Shown: in pieces, positions 46,100 through 58,284 of the stretch
Layout of the letters: every line of letters starts with the position of its first letter
Position numbering within the stretch: position 1 is the first letter of the stretch
Source: Allium sativum
Lineage: Eukaryota; Streptophyta; Magnoliopsida; Asparagales; Amaryllidaceae
Direction: 5' to 3'
Length of the DNA stretch: 64,000 nucleotides
Assembly: GCA_030737875.1 (NCBI GenBank)
Contig: CM060922.1
Span: forward strand, 754,551,603 to 754,615,602
Notes under the pieces: model-generated
The model's database searches: none
Seen by the model: only the letters and a program-made list of their open reading frames with translations
Told to the model about the DNA's origin: nothing
Program-made: the position numbers and the translations under genes

Positions 46100-47790
46100 C
46101 TTTTGGATTGTCTAAAGTAATTTTAGGATTTGGATTCACTGGTGTATTAATGACCAAATTTATTGCTAAATTTTTTATGAATCAAGAGGTTGGAACTTAG
46201 TTGGATTTATAAGGATTGGTAATGACTAGGAAGAAGAAAATGGATGCTTAGGTTGAAAGCATAGAAATGGAAGGAAGTCAGTAAGTTTCCTTTGGAGGAA
46301 ACCCCTCTATATTATTATATAAGGGATGGATGAAGTGATTAAGCAATTTAAAAAAAGGATTAAAACATTGCTAAGGAAGCAATAGGGAATGACTTATCAT
46401 TTCCTCAATCAAATTGGTTATAAGACAAAGAGGCCAGGAAGGAAATACTGGAATCAAACCCAATAGAACGACAATAGCAGGAATGGGTTTGGGGGAAATT
46501 CACCCCTATACACTTCGAATCATTACTAATCCCAACCATCGAGTCGGTATCGACCCGCATCAAATAGGAGGAAACCGCCCAACACATGTGGAAGTGGCTC
46601 TAAATACTACAAGAACTTAGGAATTGATAAATAATTTTGGAAATCAAACATGGGGAATTCAAGAAATAGGTTTCTCATAGGAATGGATGGAGCTTACCTT
46701 TGGTAGATGGATCTGTACTGATCCCATCCCATCCTTTGGGTCAACGCCGATTCGAACAATTGAGGAGGGATGCTCGGGTTTGGATGGACTTAGTACTCAG
46801 GTCATGAGTGTTGATGTTATGACTGGAGGTAGTGCTTGGATAATGATAACAAGATTGCAAGCATTAGTTATCGAGTTTTGTGAGGAGGGTTGGCTAAGCA
46901 GGATTTAGGCAATGTGAATCAGAGTCCATTTACTTTGAATATCAGAAAATCTAGGAATCCACCATACTTAAAACTTCCAATGTTGTAAGCTTTCGATGAA
47001 AGGAAGGATTCCACCATTCATCCAATATGGTATACGAGATAGCTGAGGACATATAAGGATGTGATGGATAAATGATTTCCACTTTTCTTATCAAATAGAG
47101 TTGCTTTACAATTCATGCCGCTGGAAAATGGTTCTAATGGAAGCCGAACATAGCTCGTTAAAGGTTTATGAAATAGTTTTGGGTCCATATAATGCAATCT
47201 TAGAAATTCGTGACTTTAGTGACAGTAAAGTGGAGGACATGAGAGACTATGTGGAAATTTCTAAAAAATGTATAAAGTGGTAGTTGCTTCCAAGGATAGA
47301 CTAGAATAGCCTTTTAACGGTAGTAGTTTAGGAGTACTAGATAATTTGTATTTTACTGTTTCTCTAGGAAGGGATCCATTGGTTAATTATACCATGAGGC
47401 AGACGGATATCTCAGGTAGGAAGATGCAAGGGAGGATCGAGAATCCCTTAAGTTAATGTGGTTAAGGATGGAGGAATGCAACTCAAGAAAAGATAAAGGG
47501 AAGCAAAAGGCCAAGGGTGGATATGGATAATCAAATACGCAATGGAGAGGACCAAAATTCTTCTAGCATATAAATTTGAATGAAAGTTTGGAAAGGATCT
47601 TCATATAGACTAAGGATTGTCTTATATTCAGAAGACCAACTGGAAGGGAACTCACAGAATGGAACAAACAATTGGACCACTATTTGTTCCATGATATGAA
47701 TGGTCATGATACAAATGAGTGTTGTCATTTGAAGGATATGGTAAAGGGAAGTACCAAGAGTGAACAACTAGCATAGTATGTTTAGAGTAG
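46100..47790 (+). pseudogene. Ty3/gypsy gag remnant
   Basis: The clearest part is 47640-47770, which gives TEWNKQLDHYLFHDMNGHD and TNECCHLKDMVKGS. This corresponds to the YCxFHxDxGHxTxxCxxLKxxIE motif found at the end of gag in the Tat/Athila branch and relatives, with the first cysteine lost. Upstream, TYKDVMDK and ALQFMPLENGSNGS may be gag core remains, and GRKMQGRIENPL lies in the linker. Frequent stops. 47790-48500 has no recognisable coding sequence. A 37-bp tandem duplication (TTTTGGATATTGGCTGTTGA...) lies at 48513-48590. Confidence 0.5.
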
Positions 47791-50096
47791 AATTGCAATG
47801 GCAAAATACGAGCAGCCATCGACCACATGGAACAGAGCAAGCTAGGATCTAGCTCATGTGGAACCATCATTAATTAAGGAATTAGATTTATATTTTGGGT
47901 ACCTAAGTGGTCTTACGAATGTACAAGATTAAGGCTTGGTCACTTGATATGCTCTTAGCTGATGGTAAATCATTCAACTTCCTTTCTTAATAAATTTGTA
48001 CTAGAAATTGTTAAACCACTTGCATGTGTAGGGGATCAGGATTTTGTTCCTAAACATGCCATGAGCCAGCGATATACCATTAGTTTTATTTTTTGGATTT
48101 TAATAACTTAGTCGAACTTTAATAAGATTGATTTGCAAGTGTGGATTATGCCTATGAGGTGTAAAATTGGGAACCAGATTATAACTTCAATAACTCTTTG
48201 GTCATTGAGTATGGATTGTGCTTGGTCAGGTTCAGGCTTCTTGTTAGATCTTAGAAAAGGTGTCTAATTAACCATCATGTACAGAATGTGCCTTGTAATG
48301 ATTGGGTTTTCTCGACAATGGAACCGCTTGATCGAATTTTACAGTTATGGATTACACTCTACCAAGATTTTCTCGAAGAGGATACAAATCTAGACATCAT
48401 ATCGGAGTAGCTATAGATTCATATTTGGTTATGGAAATATTGGATTTGGGATTTGGATGCCGGTTTTGGATTTGGAATGGATATGGATTGTATGAACGAT
48501 CCGGCAAGATCATGGATTTTGGATATTGGCTGTTGATATTGATTTTTGATGGATTTTGGATATTGGCTGTTGATATTGATTTTTGATGGATTTTGGATTT
48601 ATGATTTCAAATTTGTGGATTATACAAAACATATCGTCCATAGCAAGTTACATTTTAGGGGGAAAGTGTTGACCCGCTCTATTACAAGGCCGTTACTCTT
48701 TAAATTTAGGTACACAAAGATCCAACCATTAATGCAACTAGTCTAGTGAAATGGTTGGATAGCTTGGGAACACTACGCCATAGATGGCCTATCGCAACGA
48801 AAATCTATGGTGTTACTAGCTACAATATTGTCATTGCTATGTTGTTTTTTGTCTATTGCAACGCACGCTTAAATGTGTTAGCATAGATATCAAAACTATG
48901 TTGCAGTAGCTATAGATATTTTCAAATTAAAAAATTAATAAAATTAGCAATCCATGTGAATAAGATCCAGCGGTCTACGTTTATCAATCCACGTCAATCT
49001 AAAATCCTTCACCGTCTGAGCTCCTTTGCCCCCAAAATTTCATTTTCCCTCTAAAACATCTTTCATTCTCCTCATGCCACTGTCAAAATGAAAGTAAAAG
49101 AAAATTAAATCAAGCTAAAAATATCATTTTGCTCATATTGAATCAAGATCTTTTTTGGATATTCAGATCTAGAGGTATTTTATCCCTACCATCATTTGTT
49201 TTTAGAGGTAAGCGACGTCTTAAACCCTAGATTAGAAAATTTTGGGTTTCTTCACCTTCATCTGTTACAATTCCTAGAAATTTCGAATTTATCGCTTAAA
49301 GTTTGATAAATGTTTTCATGAAATTGAACAGCTACAGACGGATGTTGATAGATCTAGCATATAAGCAGCTGGTTCTAAAGGGGATAAAGTTAATAATTCC
49401 TATGGCGTTGAGGTCAAGGTCAGTGTGAAGGCAAACGAGAAGAACCTAAAACAAAAAGGGAATTCTGTAAATTGATTTCCATGAACGGATTTCGGCTTTA
49501 TTAGGTAATTATATTTTATGCACATCTTTATTTTCACATCTATTCTGTAAAGCAAAATCATTTTGCTTGTTTGGATTGACAACGTATGCGTCCGAATAAC
49601 TGAGATACTTTTTGGCTACTTAGCACTATTTTAAACAAATTATAAAGTCAATTTTTTTTGTAAAAAGGCAATTCCCCACCAGATTAGCATTTCTTACAAT
49701 CAATTGGTATGTTTTTGGAATACTAATGTCGATTGTCTTAACTGTAGAATAAAGTTATATTCACATATTGCACTTTTTGTGAGGCCTTGACGTTTCTGTG
49801 TCCATACAAGTTTCTCTATCCATAATGGTGTTATTCAATTTATAATTCTGGATAATGCAACTAAAATAGTGTCATTTGATAAAATGGAAATTGATGTATG
49901 TCTTTTTCGTGCTGTGACTAATTCAGTTTTATTAATATATTGTGATATTCAATTTACTGTGTTGATACTGCAATTAAAATTTTATGTTGATTGATATGAA
50001 GAAAATTACACCATTTCTTTCATGTTCTACGATCTTTAATTATTATTGTTTGCTTTTCCAATCAAATATTATATTTTTATTTTTCGATTTTGTCAG

Positions 50097-50222
50097 CCAC
50101 TTAGATATATCGGATTTTGGAAGGAAAATCATACAAGTTAAAATTTCCTTGGATTGGTGTTGTGAATCGTTCTCAAGCTGGCATCAATAAAAATGTTGAC
50201 ATGATAGCGGCTAGACGCAGAG
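50097..50222 (+). pseudogene. Captured exon A of a plant DRP1-type dynamin
   Basis: An AG acceptor (TTTTGTCAG at 50088-50096) precedes the exon. The frame then gives [19 protein letters not shown] and [17 protein letters not shown], the end of the GTPase domain of plant dynamin-related protein 1 (normally [19 protein letters not shown]). One residue of that signature differs (D to G). An in-frame TAG at 50101 lies upstream in the same frame, and homology stops after AARRR, so the fragment is not translatable as dynamin. DRP1 is a cytosolic GTPase acting in endocytosis and cell-plate formation; here it is only a fragment inside a transposon. Confidence 0.85.
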
Positions 50223-50745
50223 TGCTTGATGTTTTGTATGTGACGAGCGCTGAAGAAAATACCTAGGAAGTGCATTTCAAAAAGAATGTTAATGAAGATA
50301 GTAACAGGGTGACTAAAATAGTTGTGCACACCAATGTGATTGAATCTAATCTGCATAGTAGTAACCCCACGAAAGAATTACTGAATGAAGTTTTGTGCCT
50401 TAACAAAACTGGTGAAATATTTCGAACTACTGAAGCTGCCAATAGCACTGGTATTAATAGTTTGGCAAACACAGTTTTAGTAGTCAATAAACATCCAATA
50501 TGAATTTGCAGAATGGTGCAGAGAATCTAAGCGTTGGAGTTATAGATGAATGCACAAACAAAATAGTCAGTGCTTTCTCCAATGAGATTGAAACAGTCGA
50601 CAGCTTCATATTACGAAATTTCAACATTGTTGAGGACAAAACTGGGAGGTGTGCTGATATCCCCGTAGATCCTAAGGATAAAGCCAATCTACAAATTAAA
50701 GATACAGTGTCGGACCTTATAGGAGAGCATGATTTTTTTTGCTAA
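50223..50745 (+). other. Unidentified open sequence between the dynamin exons
   Basis: After exon A the frame runs on as [14 protein letters not shown] and stops. A 77-codon frame (50270-50503) and an overlapping one (50500-50745, ADIPVDPKDKANLQIKDTV) follow. The sequence is less AT-rich and more codon-like than the surroundings, so it may be a second captured fragment. I do not recognise a family. 48900-50090 and 51030-52500 are AT-rich, intron-like, without features I can support. Confidence 0.3.
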
Positions 50746-50899
50746 TACCCCTGAGTACAAACACATTGAAAATAGAATAGAATAATAGCATTTGGGAAGA
50801 TGCTTTCAAAGGTACAATTCTTGTTTACTTCCGTGGTTATAGCATTAATGATGCTTATGCTTACATATCTTGATTTTTTTTCCTCTTTCTTGATTGCAG

Positions 50900-51019
50900 C
50901 ACTTGGAACAAGTCATCAAATCTTGTATCCCAGGTTTACAGTCTCTTATCAATAAAACCATTGTTGAACTTGAAACTGAGCTTAGCAGCCTTGGAAAACC
51001 GATTTTTGTTGATGCCGAA
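50900..51019 (+). pseudogene. Captured exon B of a plant DRP1-type dynamin
   Basis: It is bounded by an acceptor (TTGATTGCAG, to 50899) and a donor (GTAAGT at 51020), and is exactly 40 codons long. The frame reads [20 protein letters not shown] and [18 protein letters not shown], the start of the stalk region of DRP1 (family form [31 protein letters not shown]). It follows exon A in the correct order, but the exon sequence normally between them (EREYF...LAK) is absent, and unknown sequence lies between. Confidence 0.9.
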
Positions 51020-52494
51020 GTAAGTTCGCTTTTAGATAGTTTCACGTCTGTCTGTTTCCGACACCATACTCATGTGCTTAAGCAATCAAGCATTAAAGCC
51101 TTGTCTGTAATTCTGCATGGTGTATAATAATACTTGCATCTTTTTCAACTACATAAGTAATACTGGTAGATTATTTTTTATATGTGTGCTTAAATTTTTT
51201 TTATCTTTCCATTTTTCCTTCATTTTATTGGTTGCTTTTAAAAAAAAATTGCAGAATGTATTTCGGTATTTCCCTTTATAGAACGATCCTGCATGAATTA
51301 GATACTACTGTTGTTTTGTTGCTGATGCAGTTAGTCATTGTCTGTATTTGCTTCTTGTGTCTATCTTATGATGCAGACTTTATGAGAAAGAAGATCCCAG
51401 TTGATGGAAGTCAATATCTGTTTTTAATGATGCAGTTTGATATGTAAAACAGAGTATACTGGTCATATTAACTTGTGCTAATGCTGATGCACTTGAATCT
51501 ACTGGACCTTCCATTACAGCAGATCATATGAATATTGTTGAGAATGGTGTGCATGTTGTTTCTTCGTAGCAACAAGTGGGTGGAGATAAATAATTGTGCT
51601 TCATTCCAGCATTACTTCACTGGTAATTTCAACTTGAAGTAACGGTTAAAAGTATACTCTATGCTGCTATTTACGTTTTTAATTATCTATACATTTAGTT
51701 GCATGGTATATGACCACAAAAAAATTATGTTATAAACAAAATGTCAATAAAATTCTGTTTATAACATGAATTTTTTAATTAGGTACACATTTATAAAAGG
51801 TTGACAAATTATGTATTTTGTGCAGCAGCATTCACCTATGATATGTGAATAGGGACAACGATACAAATATGGATTTGCATGTCCGCACAAATTTAGAGAA
51901 ATACTTCATTCCTTAATTCTGCATATTTTGTAGGTTAGTGAGAAAAAAATGAGCTTTGTTATTAAAGGAGAAAAGGGCCTCAGGCGGACCATTTTCTTAT
52001 TTACAGATGGTCAGTTACGATCTTATATGTGTTTTAAACTTGTATTCATTTGGTCTGCTCTGGTCTACTATTATGCTTTGGTTTGTTGTTATGCTTTTCA
52101 ATAGATCTGTTATGCTGTTATTCTTTGGTCAGTTATGGGAAGAAGTTGTAGTTGAAGTCCATGCAGATGCAGACCGCTTTGGTCAAAATGATAGGTGAAC
52201 CATATGCCACATTGTCCGACCCCTCGAAGGTAGTAGTTTATATAATCATTTTAGTGCATTTTTTTGCTTATGGTTGTACGTGTGAGTCTGCATATGAATG
52301 AATCGAGTGACAATATAGTGAGGAATGTATGTAAATATAAATGGTTGTGTAATATACGAGTGAATGTACAATAGTGGAGTCAAAAAAGTTGTACCATTTG
52401 AAATGTTGAAATAAAATATTTATTTGAATAAATATTATGTTATAATAATATTTATTATAATATTATGAAATCTATGATTAATAAGAGTTGAGGT

Positions 52495-52642
52495 ATAATT
52501 ATTTTTAGCAGTTGTAAAACAATTTTTAACAACTTCTAGAAACATTTGTAAAAAAGGTTGACTTTATTACGATTGCTAGCTGTACCAGACACATTACAAC
52601 TGTATTTGGAAGTTGTGAAAGGGTATTTTTTGTTCTAGTGGT
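52495..52642 (-). mobile_element. CACTA terminus fragment nested in the larger CACTA element
   Basis: The minus strand reads CACTAGAACAAAAAATACCC from 52640, with inward repeats of CACAACTTCC / AGTTGTAATGTG. This is the same type of end as at 21944. No partner terminus is seen, so it is a fragment or was carried along by internal rearrangement. Confidence 0.5.
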
Positions 52643-52830
52643 ACCAATGTCAACACATGTATTGATGTTACCATAGGGTCGCAAAGGTGTTGCCTTTGAC
52701 TCTAAGGCAATGCGGCAAAAGGCAACCCCGAGAAAGTGTTGCCACAGATCATTTTTGGCATATAGCAACACTTTTTGGCATCTATTGCATCACTTCTCTG
52801 GGGTTGCCGTAGGCCATCTATGGCGTAGTG

Positions 52831-53592
52831 GAATCAAGTATGTACGATAATATGAGGCTAACCATATCCATATTTTCTTAGAAGAAGCATCAGAATTAGG
52901 TAAGAGTGCAGTTACCTAACATAATGACCCAGATCAGATCTATCTACCTTCAATTATTTGGACCAGTGTGACTCCATAAAGGGGGATCAATACTACTTCA
53001 AGACACAGAGCTAACATGATTTTTTTTGGATTGCAATGCATCATATCATAATGGATTTAGCATTGGATGAACACAAACATAGAATAAAAGATTGGAAGAG
53101 GACCGAATAGGTTCAGATTGGTCCATGCAAATTGGACATAGATTGTTACCAACCTAAGCCTCAAATCAGTACCAATCCGAAGTGTAAATGTGGGTGATCC
53201 GACCCCATTCTACTGACTTGGTCATGCCCACTACCTTGATTTTATTTGGAATTTATGGCCGATCCAAACTACAATTCTATTCGGTACAAGTTAAGGAAAA
53301 AATGAAAGAAAAACTATTTTTGACTTTTAATGATTGCATTCATATAGAATAGCCAAAATATTTGGGATGCTTGCATCATGTTTTGAAAAGAATTCTTAAG
53401 AAAGAAGCATTCATGTAGAAGGCACCTCATAGAAATTTACATACATTCATGTCATTTATAATATGATGCACTATGCACCATGACACATGTATTTGCAAAA
53501 CTAGATGAATATAAAGTGAATGTTAGTACATGATTGATGTGTGAGGGATTACATGATTTTATCCTTTTCGAATTTCAATGATAAAATTCCCA
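52831..53592 (+). mobile_element. H1 internal remnant: leader copy and 3' tail
   Basis: 52960-53280 is the second copy of the leader at 45530-45850. 53390-53592 matches the tail of H2 at 63255-63432 (CACTATGCAC..ATGACACATG against CACTTTGCACAAGTGCAC, then GGGATTACATGATTTTATCC against GGAATTACATAACTATACCC). No coding sequence. The interior appears to have been reduced to leader plus tail. Confidence 0.55.
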
Positions 53593-53605
53593 ACGGCTGA
53601 GAGAA
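53593..53605 (+). other. Polypurine tract of H1 (decayed)
   Basis: ACGGCTGAGAGAA directly before TGTAACACGTCGC. H2 has AAAGGGTGGGAGAA at the same place. Confidence 0.65.
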
Positions 53606-53744
53606 TGTAACACGTCGCGCCTTCAGAGTAAATAATTAATGCAATTTAAATAACAAAATGAGTAAATAAACATATTTTGAATTGTTGGAATGGCAAGAAA
53701 ACTTGTACCATTTTGTCTGTGGCGATTATTTGATCAACTTACAA

Positions 53745-53796
<52 letters not shown>

Positions 53797-54802
53797 TGTT
53801 CTCGCAACGAAGATCAAATGGGAAAATCATTACCATTTGGAGTTTGATATTGGAAAATAGTTATATCCATAAACTTGTGTATACATATATTTTATACGTG
53901 AATGCATTTATAAGAATTAAAAGAATTAAAGTGCATTCTAGTTTGAAATTCAAACATGCAATAGAAGGGAAAAAATAATAGTAATAATAATAAAACGTCA
54001 TGGAAATTTAATAGCGAGCAAATAACGTTATAAGTAATGATAAAATTAATTTAATACAAATTTATTCAAAATGTATTAAAACATGTGCATTGGACCAGCA
54101 CAGGTCGACCGCCCTCAGACACAATCGATCGGCCAAGAGGTCGAATTAACTCATTGGTGGTCCCAATACGTGTTTGGATGGCTATTTGAATAAACTGATT
54201 TTGTACCAATGGCATTATACGAACCATGCTAATCCTAACTCTATAAAGAAATGTACAAGGCTAGACTTCAAACACATTTTATTTTGAATGGGTGTTCTCG
54301 TGGAAGCACGGGCACTTTTCATCCTCCTTTAAGACTTCATTAATTATAAAATTTAGATATATGTTTTTTTATTAGCAATTGGAGGAAGAAGATTGTAGAA
54401 ATTGAGGATGAAGTTCACATCATTTTTTTTTCAAATGAGGTAAGATTATAGATCTAATTTTTTATTTAATTTATTTAGATCCAAAATTTGTAGTACTTCG
54501 ATTTGTGGTTCTAAACAGAAATTACAATGGGAGGGATATGGATAAAAGGATTGGATCAAGATTAGATCTAAAGATTTGTAGTTCTTTAAAGTTGAGTGAA
54601 ATAAATTTTTTATCATTTATTTTAATGATATATGATATCATTGGATTTCCATTTAGTTTATTTGATAAGAATTGTTATGTTTTAAGTTGAGTATAGAAAA
54701 TTATTCATACAAAATAATTTAGGATAAACTGTAACTAAATATTATATGCACTTATGTGCAAAAATATTAAAGTAAAGATTAATGAATCCAAAAGAAAATA
54801 TC
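53606..54802 (+). mobile_element. H1 LTR, truncated
   Basis: It starts TGTAACACGTCG, contains a (CA)n(TA)n microsatellite at 53741-53796, one GTCGAC (54103) with decayed neighbours (GTCGAA 54139), and a TATA-like CTATAAAG at 54241. It is cut on the right where K2 begins (54803). Confidence 0.65.
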
Positions 54803-55639
54803 TGTAACGACCCCCTAAGAACGGGCCTGAATTCCAATATAGTAAAGGCCCATTGGAACTTTGAGCCACTCTAAACAAGTCGTTGGTTTCAACAAGGAAT
54901 AAGAAAAACAAAGCCAGACTAGAACGAAATTAGATCTTATAGCAAATGGATAAAATATAATAATGAAATATATGTATCTATCATAAAAGGTCATAATATC
55001 AAATATAATAGATCCAAAATATCATAGATACAGACTAAAGATACATTATTATTATAATAATTGAGATACAATAAGATAATAATAGTGAACTAAGATAGTA
55101 ATCGCCATCACCAAGATTCATCATCCTCATTATTGCTCCACTAAACCATCATGCCTAAACTTTGTTGTCAAGAGGAGGGGATCGGAACAATAGTTCTGAT
55201 GAATAAAAGTCTTTAAGCTTAAAAAAAAACTTTTCCCTATCTATGGCAGTGTAAAACTTATTAGGTTTATGTCTAGGCAAACATAAACACACACATATGA
55301 ATATTTTGGGTATATATATCTATGTTACATTGAGTGTTACACGAGGCAATGAGAGCCTCGCTTCACTTAATGCTCCTTAAGTGGCGCTTAAGCATTGCCT
55401 AAGCGCCAAATCCGTGCATAGCCCAGTTATGCCTAAAGGCAATCGATCGTTGCTTAAGCAGTGCTTAATTATTATATAAATAGGTCATCGCTTAATATTT
55501 CTACATAAATGATTAAATTTAAGTGAGGTGCTAAAAAATCTTGCTTAAGCGCTAATCGCTTCATGCCTTTTGCAATTCTGAAAATTAAGCAATGTAGTTT
55601 CCTAAATCGCTTAAGTAGTGCTTAAGTGTTCTTTTCGTA

Positions 55640-55673
<34 letters not shown>

Positions 55674-56002
55674 TAATGAAAAGAGGTAAGCCCTCTTGGT
55701 CACTTAAGGCCAGATAAAGAATAAACAAATTCCTTTGATTACTTAATACCCTAGGCTGGATACCTATGATCACTCAATACCCTTTGGTGGAACCGGTCAC
55801 TTAAGACCTTATTCCTTAGTATACTATGCAATACATATATTCTATCAAGATAGTGTGAGAGATAGTAATCAGTCGCTTAATACCGAGATTTAGGTTGACA
55901 ACTCTCTATCATTTATGACCCTTTCAATGGACTCTACATTAATATCTAGCTGACTTTATATGTGGACTCCTAACCACTTAATACTTCCCCTAGACAAGCG
56001 GT
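54803..56002 (-). mobile_element. LTR fragment K2
   Basis: The plus strand starts TGTAACGACCCCCTAAG, with an AGAGGAGGGGATCGGAACA block and GTCACTTAAGGCC / AATACCCT repeats, as in K1. At about 55330-55635 it contains a region dense in CTTAAGC / GCTTAAG and GAGGCAATGAGAGCCTCGC, probably another insertion. A (TG)n run lies at 55649-55672. The right edge is where H2 sequence begins. Confidence 0.5.
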
Positions 56003-56202
56003 TTTGTAAAACCTCGCATTTTTAAGCGTCATTACATCCATGGCAATTTTCTTATCAATTTAGACCTACGATTTGTAGAAAAAGGATTTATAACGAAGAA
56101 GTTATCTTTAAATGAAGTTTTAGAACAAACGTGAAAAAGAAGATATATGAGGAACACAAATAAGAACAATAACTACCAATGTTTTTAGTCTTGTAAACAA
56201 AA

Positions 56203-56265
56203 CTTAAGTTAGATGAGTTGGTAAGGCATGCACTTCCTAAGACGTAGGTTAGGAATTCGAGTCTC
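56203..56265 (+). ncRNA. tRNA-like segment (A box and B box) within the H2 5' LTR
   Basis: TAGATGAGTTGGTAAGGC resembles a pol III A box. GGAATTCGAGTC resembles the B box (GGTTCGANTCC) with the usual spacing, and CTTCCTAAG between them looks like a tRNA-Arg(CCT)-type anticodon loop. The acceptor stem does not pair, so it is not a functional tRNA gene. It could be a tRNA-derived SINE head captured by the LTR; the same segment is in the 3' LTR at 63699. Confidence 0.5.
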
Positions 56266-56395
56266 ACAAACTTCATGTTTTCAATTTTAGAGGGACGTCT
56301 AAAGAGATGCATGTTCTATAAGGAAAATATATATAAATGTACATATAAGAAAAATTATACATATAGGTGAGTATACATATACATGTATATGTTTG

Positions 56396-56435
<40 letters not shown>

Positions 56436-56895
56436 CCAAAAGTAACCTGCAATCAATCAAAACGTGTAAGAAATAAATGTCAGCACAATGTTGTTTGAAT
56501 TTTGAAAAGAAAAGTTGTACGTAAATATATACACATAAATTCAAATATTGAAATTAAAGCGTAATTTAAGAGCAGAAAGTAATAATGTGGAATGAATGAA
56601 AAATAGGCAAGAGAATAACTACGTTTGAAATTTGAATATATATTAAAAAAGAATGAATCAATGAATTGATAGCGTTAATAATAACGTCTATTGAGCAGCC
56701 ATTAACAAAGATTTGAAGAGTTATACATACATACATACATATATATATATGCGCATAAGCTTGAAATTGGATATACTCTATAAATGGAAGAAACTAATTT
56801 GCATAAGCAATATTTGGAATGAAAACGAACATTAAAAACCAACATTAAACAAAATTTAGTATCGGCAAAATTAACATTAATGGCTCGGGTCATGG

Positions 56896-57087
56896 GTCGA
56901 CCCAGAACATATGTGGGTCAAGTTAAGGGTCGACACACCTTAGAGGTGGGTCGACACATGAGTCGACCCACCAAGGATCCAAGTCGACCCAGCTCCGAGC
57001 AAGTTAACGTTATATTTTCGACTTGTACAATTTGTATTTTATTATATTTAATCCGACAAACCAGAATCTTTTGTACACCTATGAATA
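56896..57087 (+). promoter_or_regulatory. GTCGAC array and degenerate TATA region of the H2 LTR
   Basis: GTCGAC at 56896, 56929, 56950, 56962 and 56983, plus a mutated GTCAAG at 56917. The spacings are 21, 12, 21, 12, 21. A weak TATA (CTATGAATA) lies about 90 bp beyond the last site. Confidence 0.55.
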
Positions 57088-58284
57088 GACTAGTAGAGCC
57101 TAGCCTCCAACTCATATTTTTTGAGATGATGCCAAGGTTTGTCGTTTTCTTTCTTCTCCAAATCTTTGAGAAATAAGAATACTAGTTTCTAGTAATTCTG
57201 ATTCAAGATTTGAAGATAAGGAATGTAAATCTATGATTTTGGTGTTCATATTTTTTTGTCTACATGAGGTAAATTCTGTGAATTTTAATTGTTAAGGTTT
57301 TTTTCTTTTAGTATTAGATTTTTAAATTTGTAGTTATCCTAATAATAGATTCAATTATAAAGATAATGAAATAGTAGATCTGGATCAGATTCAAGGATTG
57401 GAAAGCAGTCAGGTGAGTGTATTTAAATTATATCATTTGGGAATTGTATATTTATCGTTTACATTCCCCATAATTCTTAACGTGAGAAATAATTGAAATT
57501 TTTGGTAACTATGATAATCTATTCCTTAAGTACGTTAAGAATATTTCTGTTGTACAAATCTATTCCATTAATTTTTTATTTGGATTAAGAATTACTAAAA
57601 TTGTGAAATTTATCATAATAATGCCTATATTCTTGAGATTGTTATTTAAGGGTAAATTGGATATGTTGAAAAGGAATTTCAGTGAATTATGGAAATAACG
57701 AAAAAAAAATTGGTATGCCTAATTTTGTATGGAAATTGTATATGAAAAACAGTAGTTATTATCCAACTCAGAAATAAAAAGAGGAATTAGTAGTGGACTG
57801 AGTTAGTTTAACGACCTGCTATTTTGACCTCTCCAAGTCGGTATTTAAACCAACTTAGAACGTTTAAAACGATGGGTAGTTATTTTACTTTGTATTATGG
57901 TAAATCACAGGACAACGCCATAAAATATGGAACGGGTTTACTCCTATGATTACCAATGCATAAGTCGTACATGAGTTTTGAAAAATGAGACTATTATAAG
58001 GCTCACCCCGAACACACCAAACAAAATGCAAATGCAAGCGCATCCATGGACGAGTTTTATCCTTATAATGTCAAATCCATGATATATGTCGATGATGTGT
58101 ATTATCACTACTAATAATTAACATTTTAAAACATTTTGCAAATAAATTTACAAATCTTGCAAGCATAGTGACTATGCCCACATACATAGTTTACAAACAA
58201 AGTGAGTGGCTCGTATTAGTTATTGGAATTCCAACAAGATGGTTCCTGGCACGAGAGATCAATCGAGGACACGAAGCTAAGTAT

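Larger units (their letters stand above)
48771..52830. mobile_element. CACTA transposon, 4,060 bp, TSD GAA, carrying host exons
   Basis: The left end CACTACGCCATAGATGGC and the right end (same on the minus strand) match for 21 bases, and for 26 of 28 with the next block. GAA precedes (48768-48770) and follows (52831-52833) it, the 3-bp duplication typical of CACTA elements. Subterminal regions are rich in short GTTGC/GCAAC repeats. No transposase is visible, so it would be non-autonomous. The interior carries plant DRP1 dynamin exons and other intron-like sequence, as in elements that have captured gene fragments. A second CACTA-type terminus lies inside at 52630. Confidence 0.9.

Noticed and set aside
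47531..47870. Minus-strand frames over 47531-47870
   Set aside because: They are shadows of the plus-strand gag remnant with the FHDMNGHDTNEC motif.
53682..53978. 98-codon frame over the (CA)n(TA)n repeat
   Set aside because: Translation is THTHTH/IYIYIY from a microsatellite. No protein is implied. The same applies to 27490-27717, 55585-55773 and 56299-56544.
56203..56265. Functional tRNA-Arg gene
   Set aside because: The acceptor stem does not pair and the B box differs from consensus. Its location in both LTRs shows it is part of a repeat.
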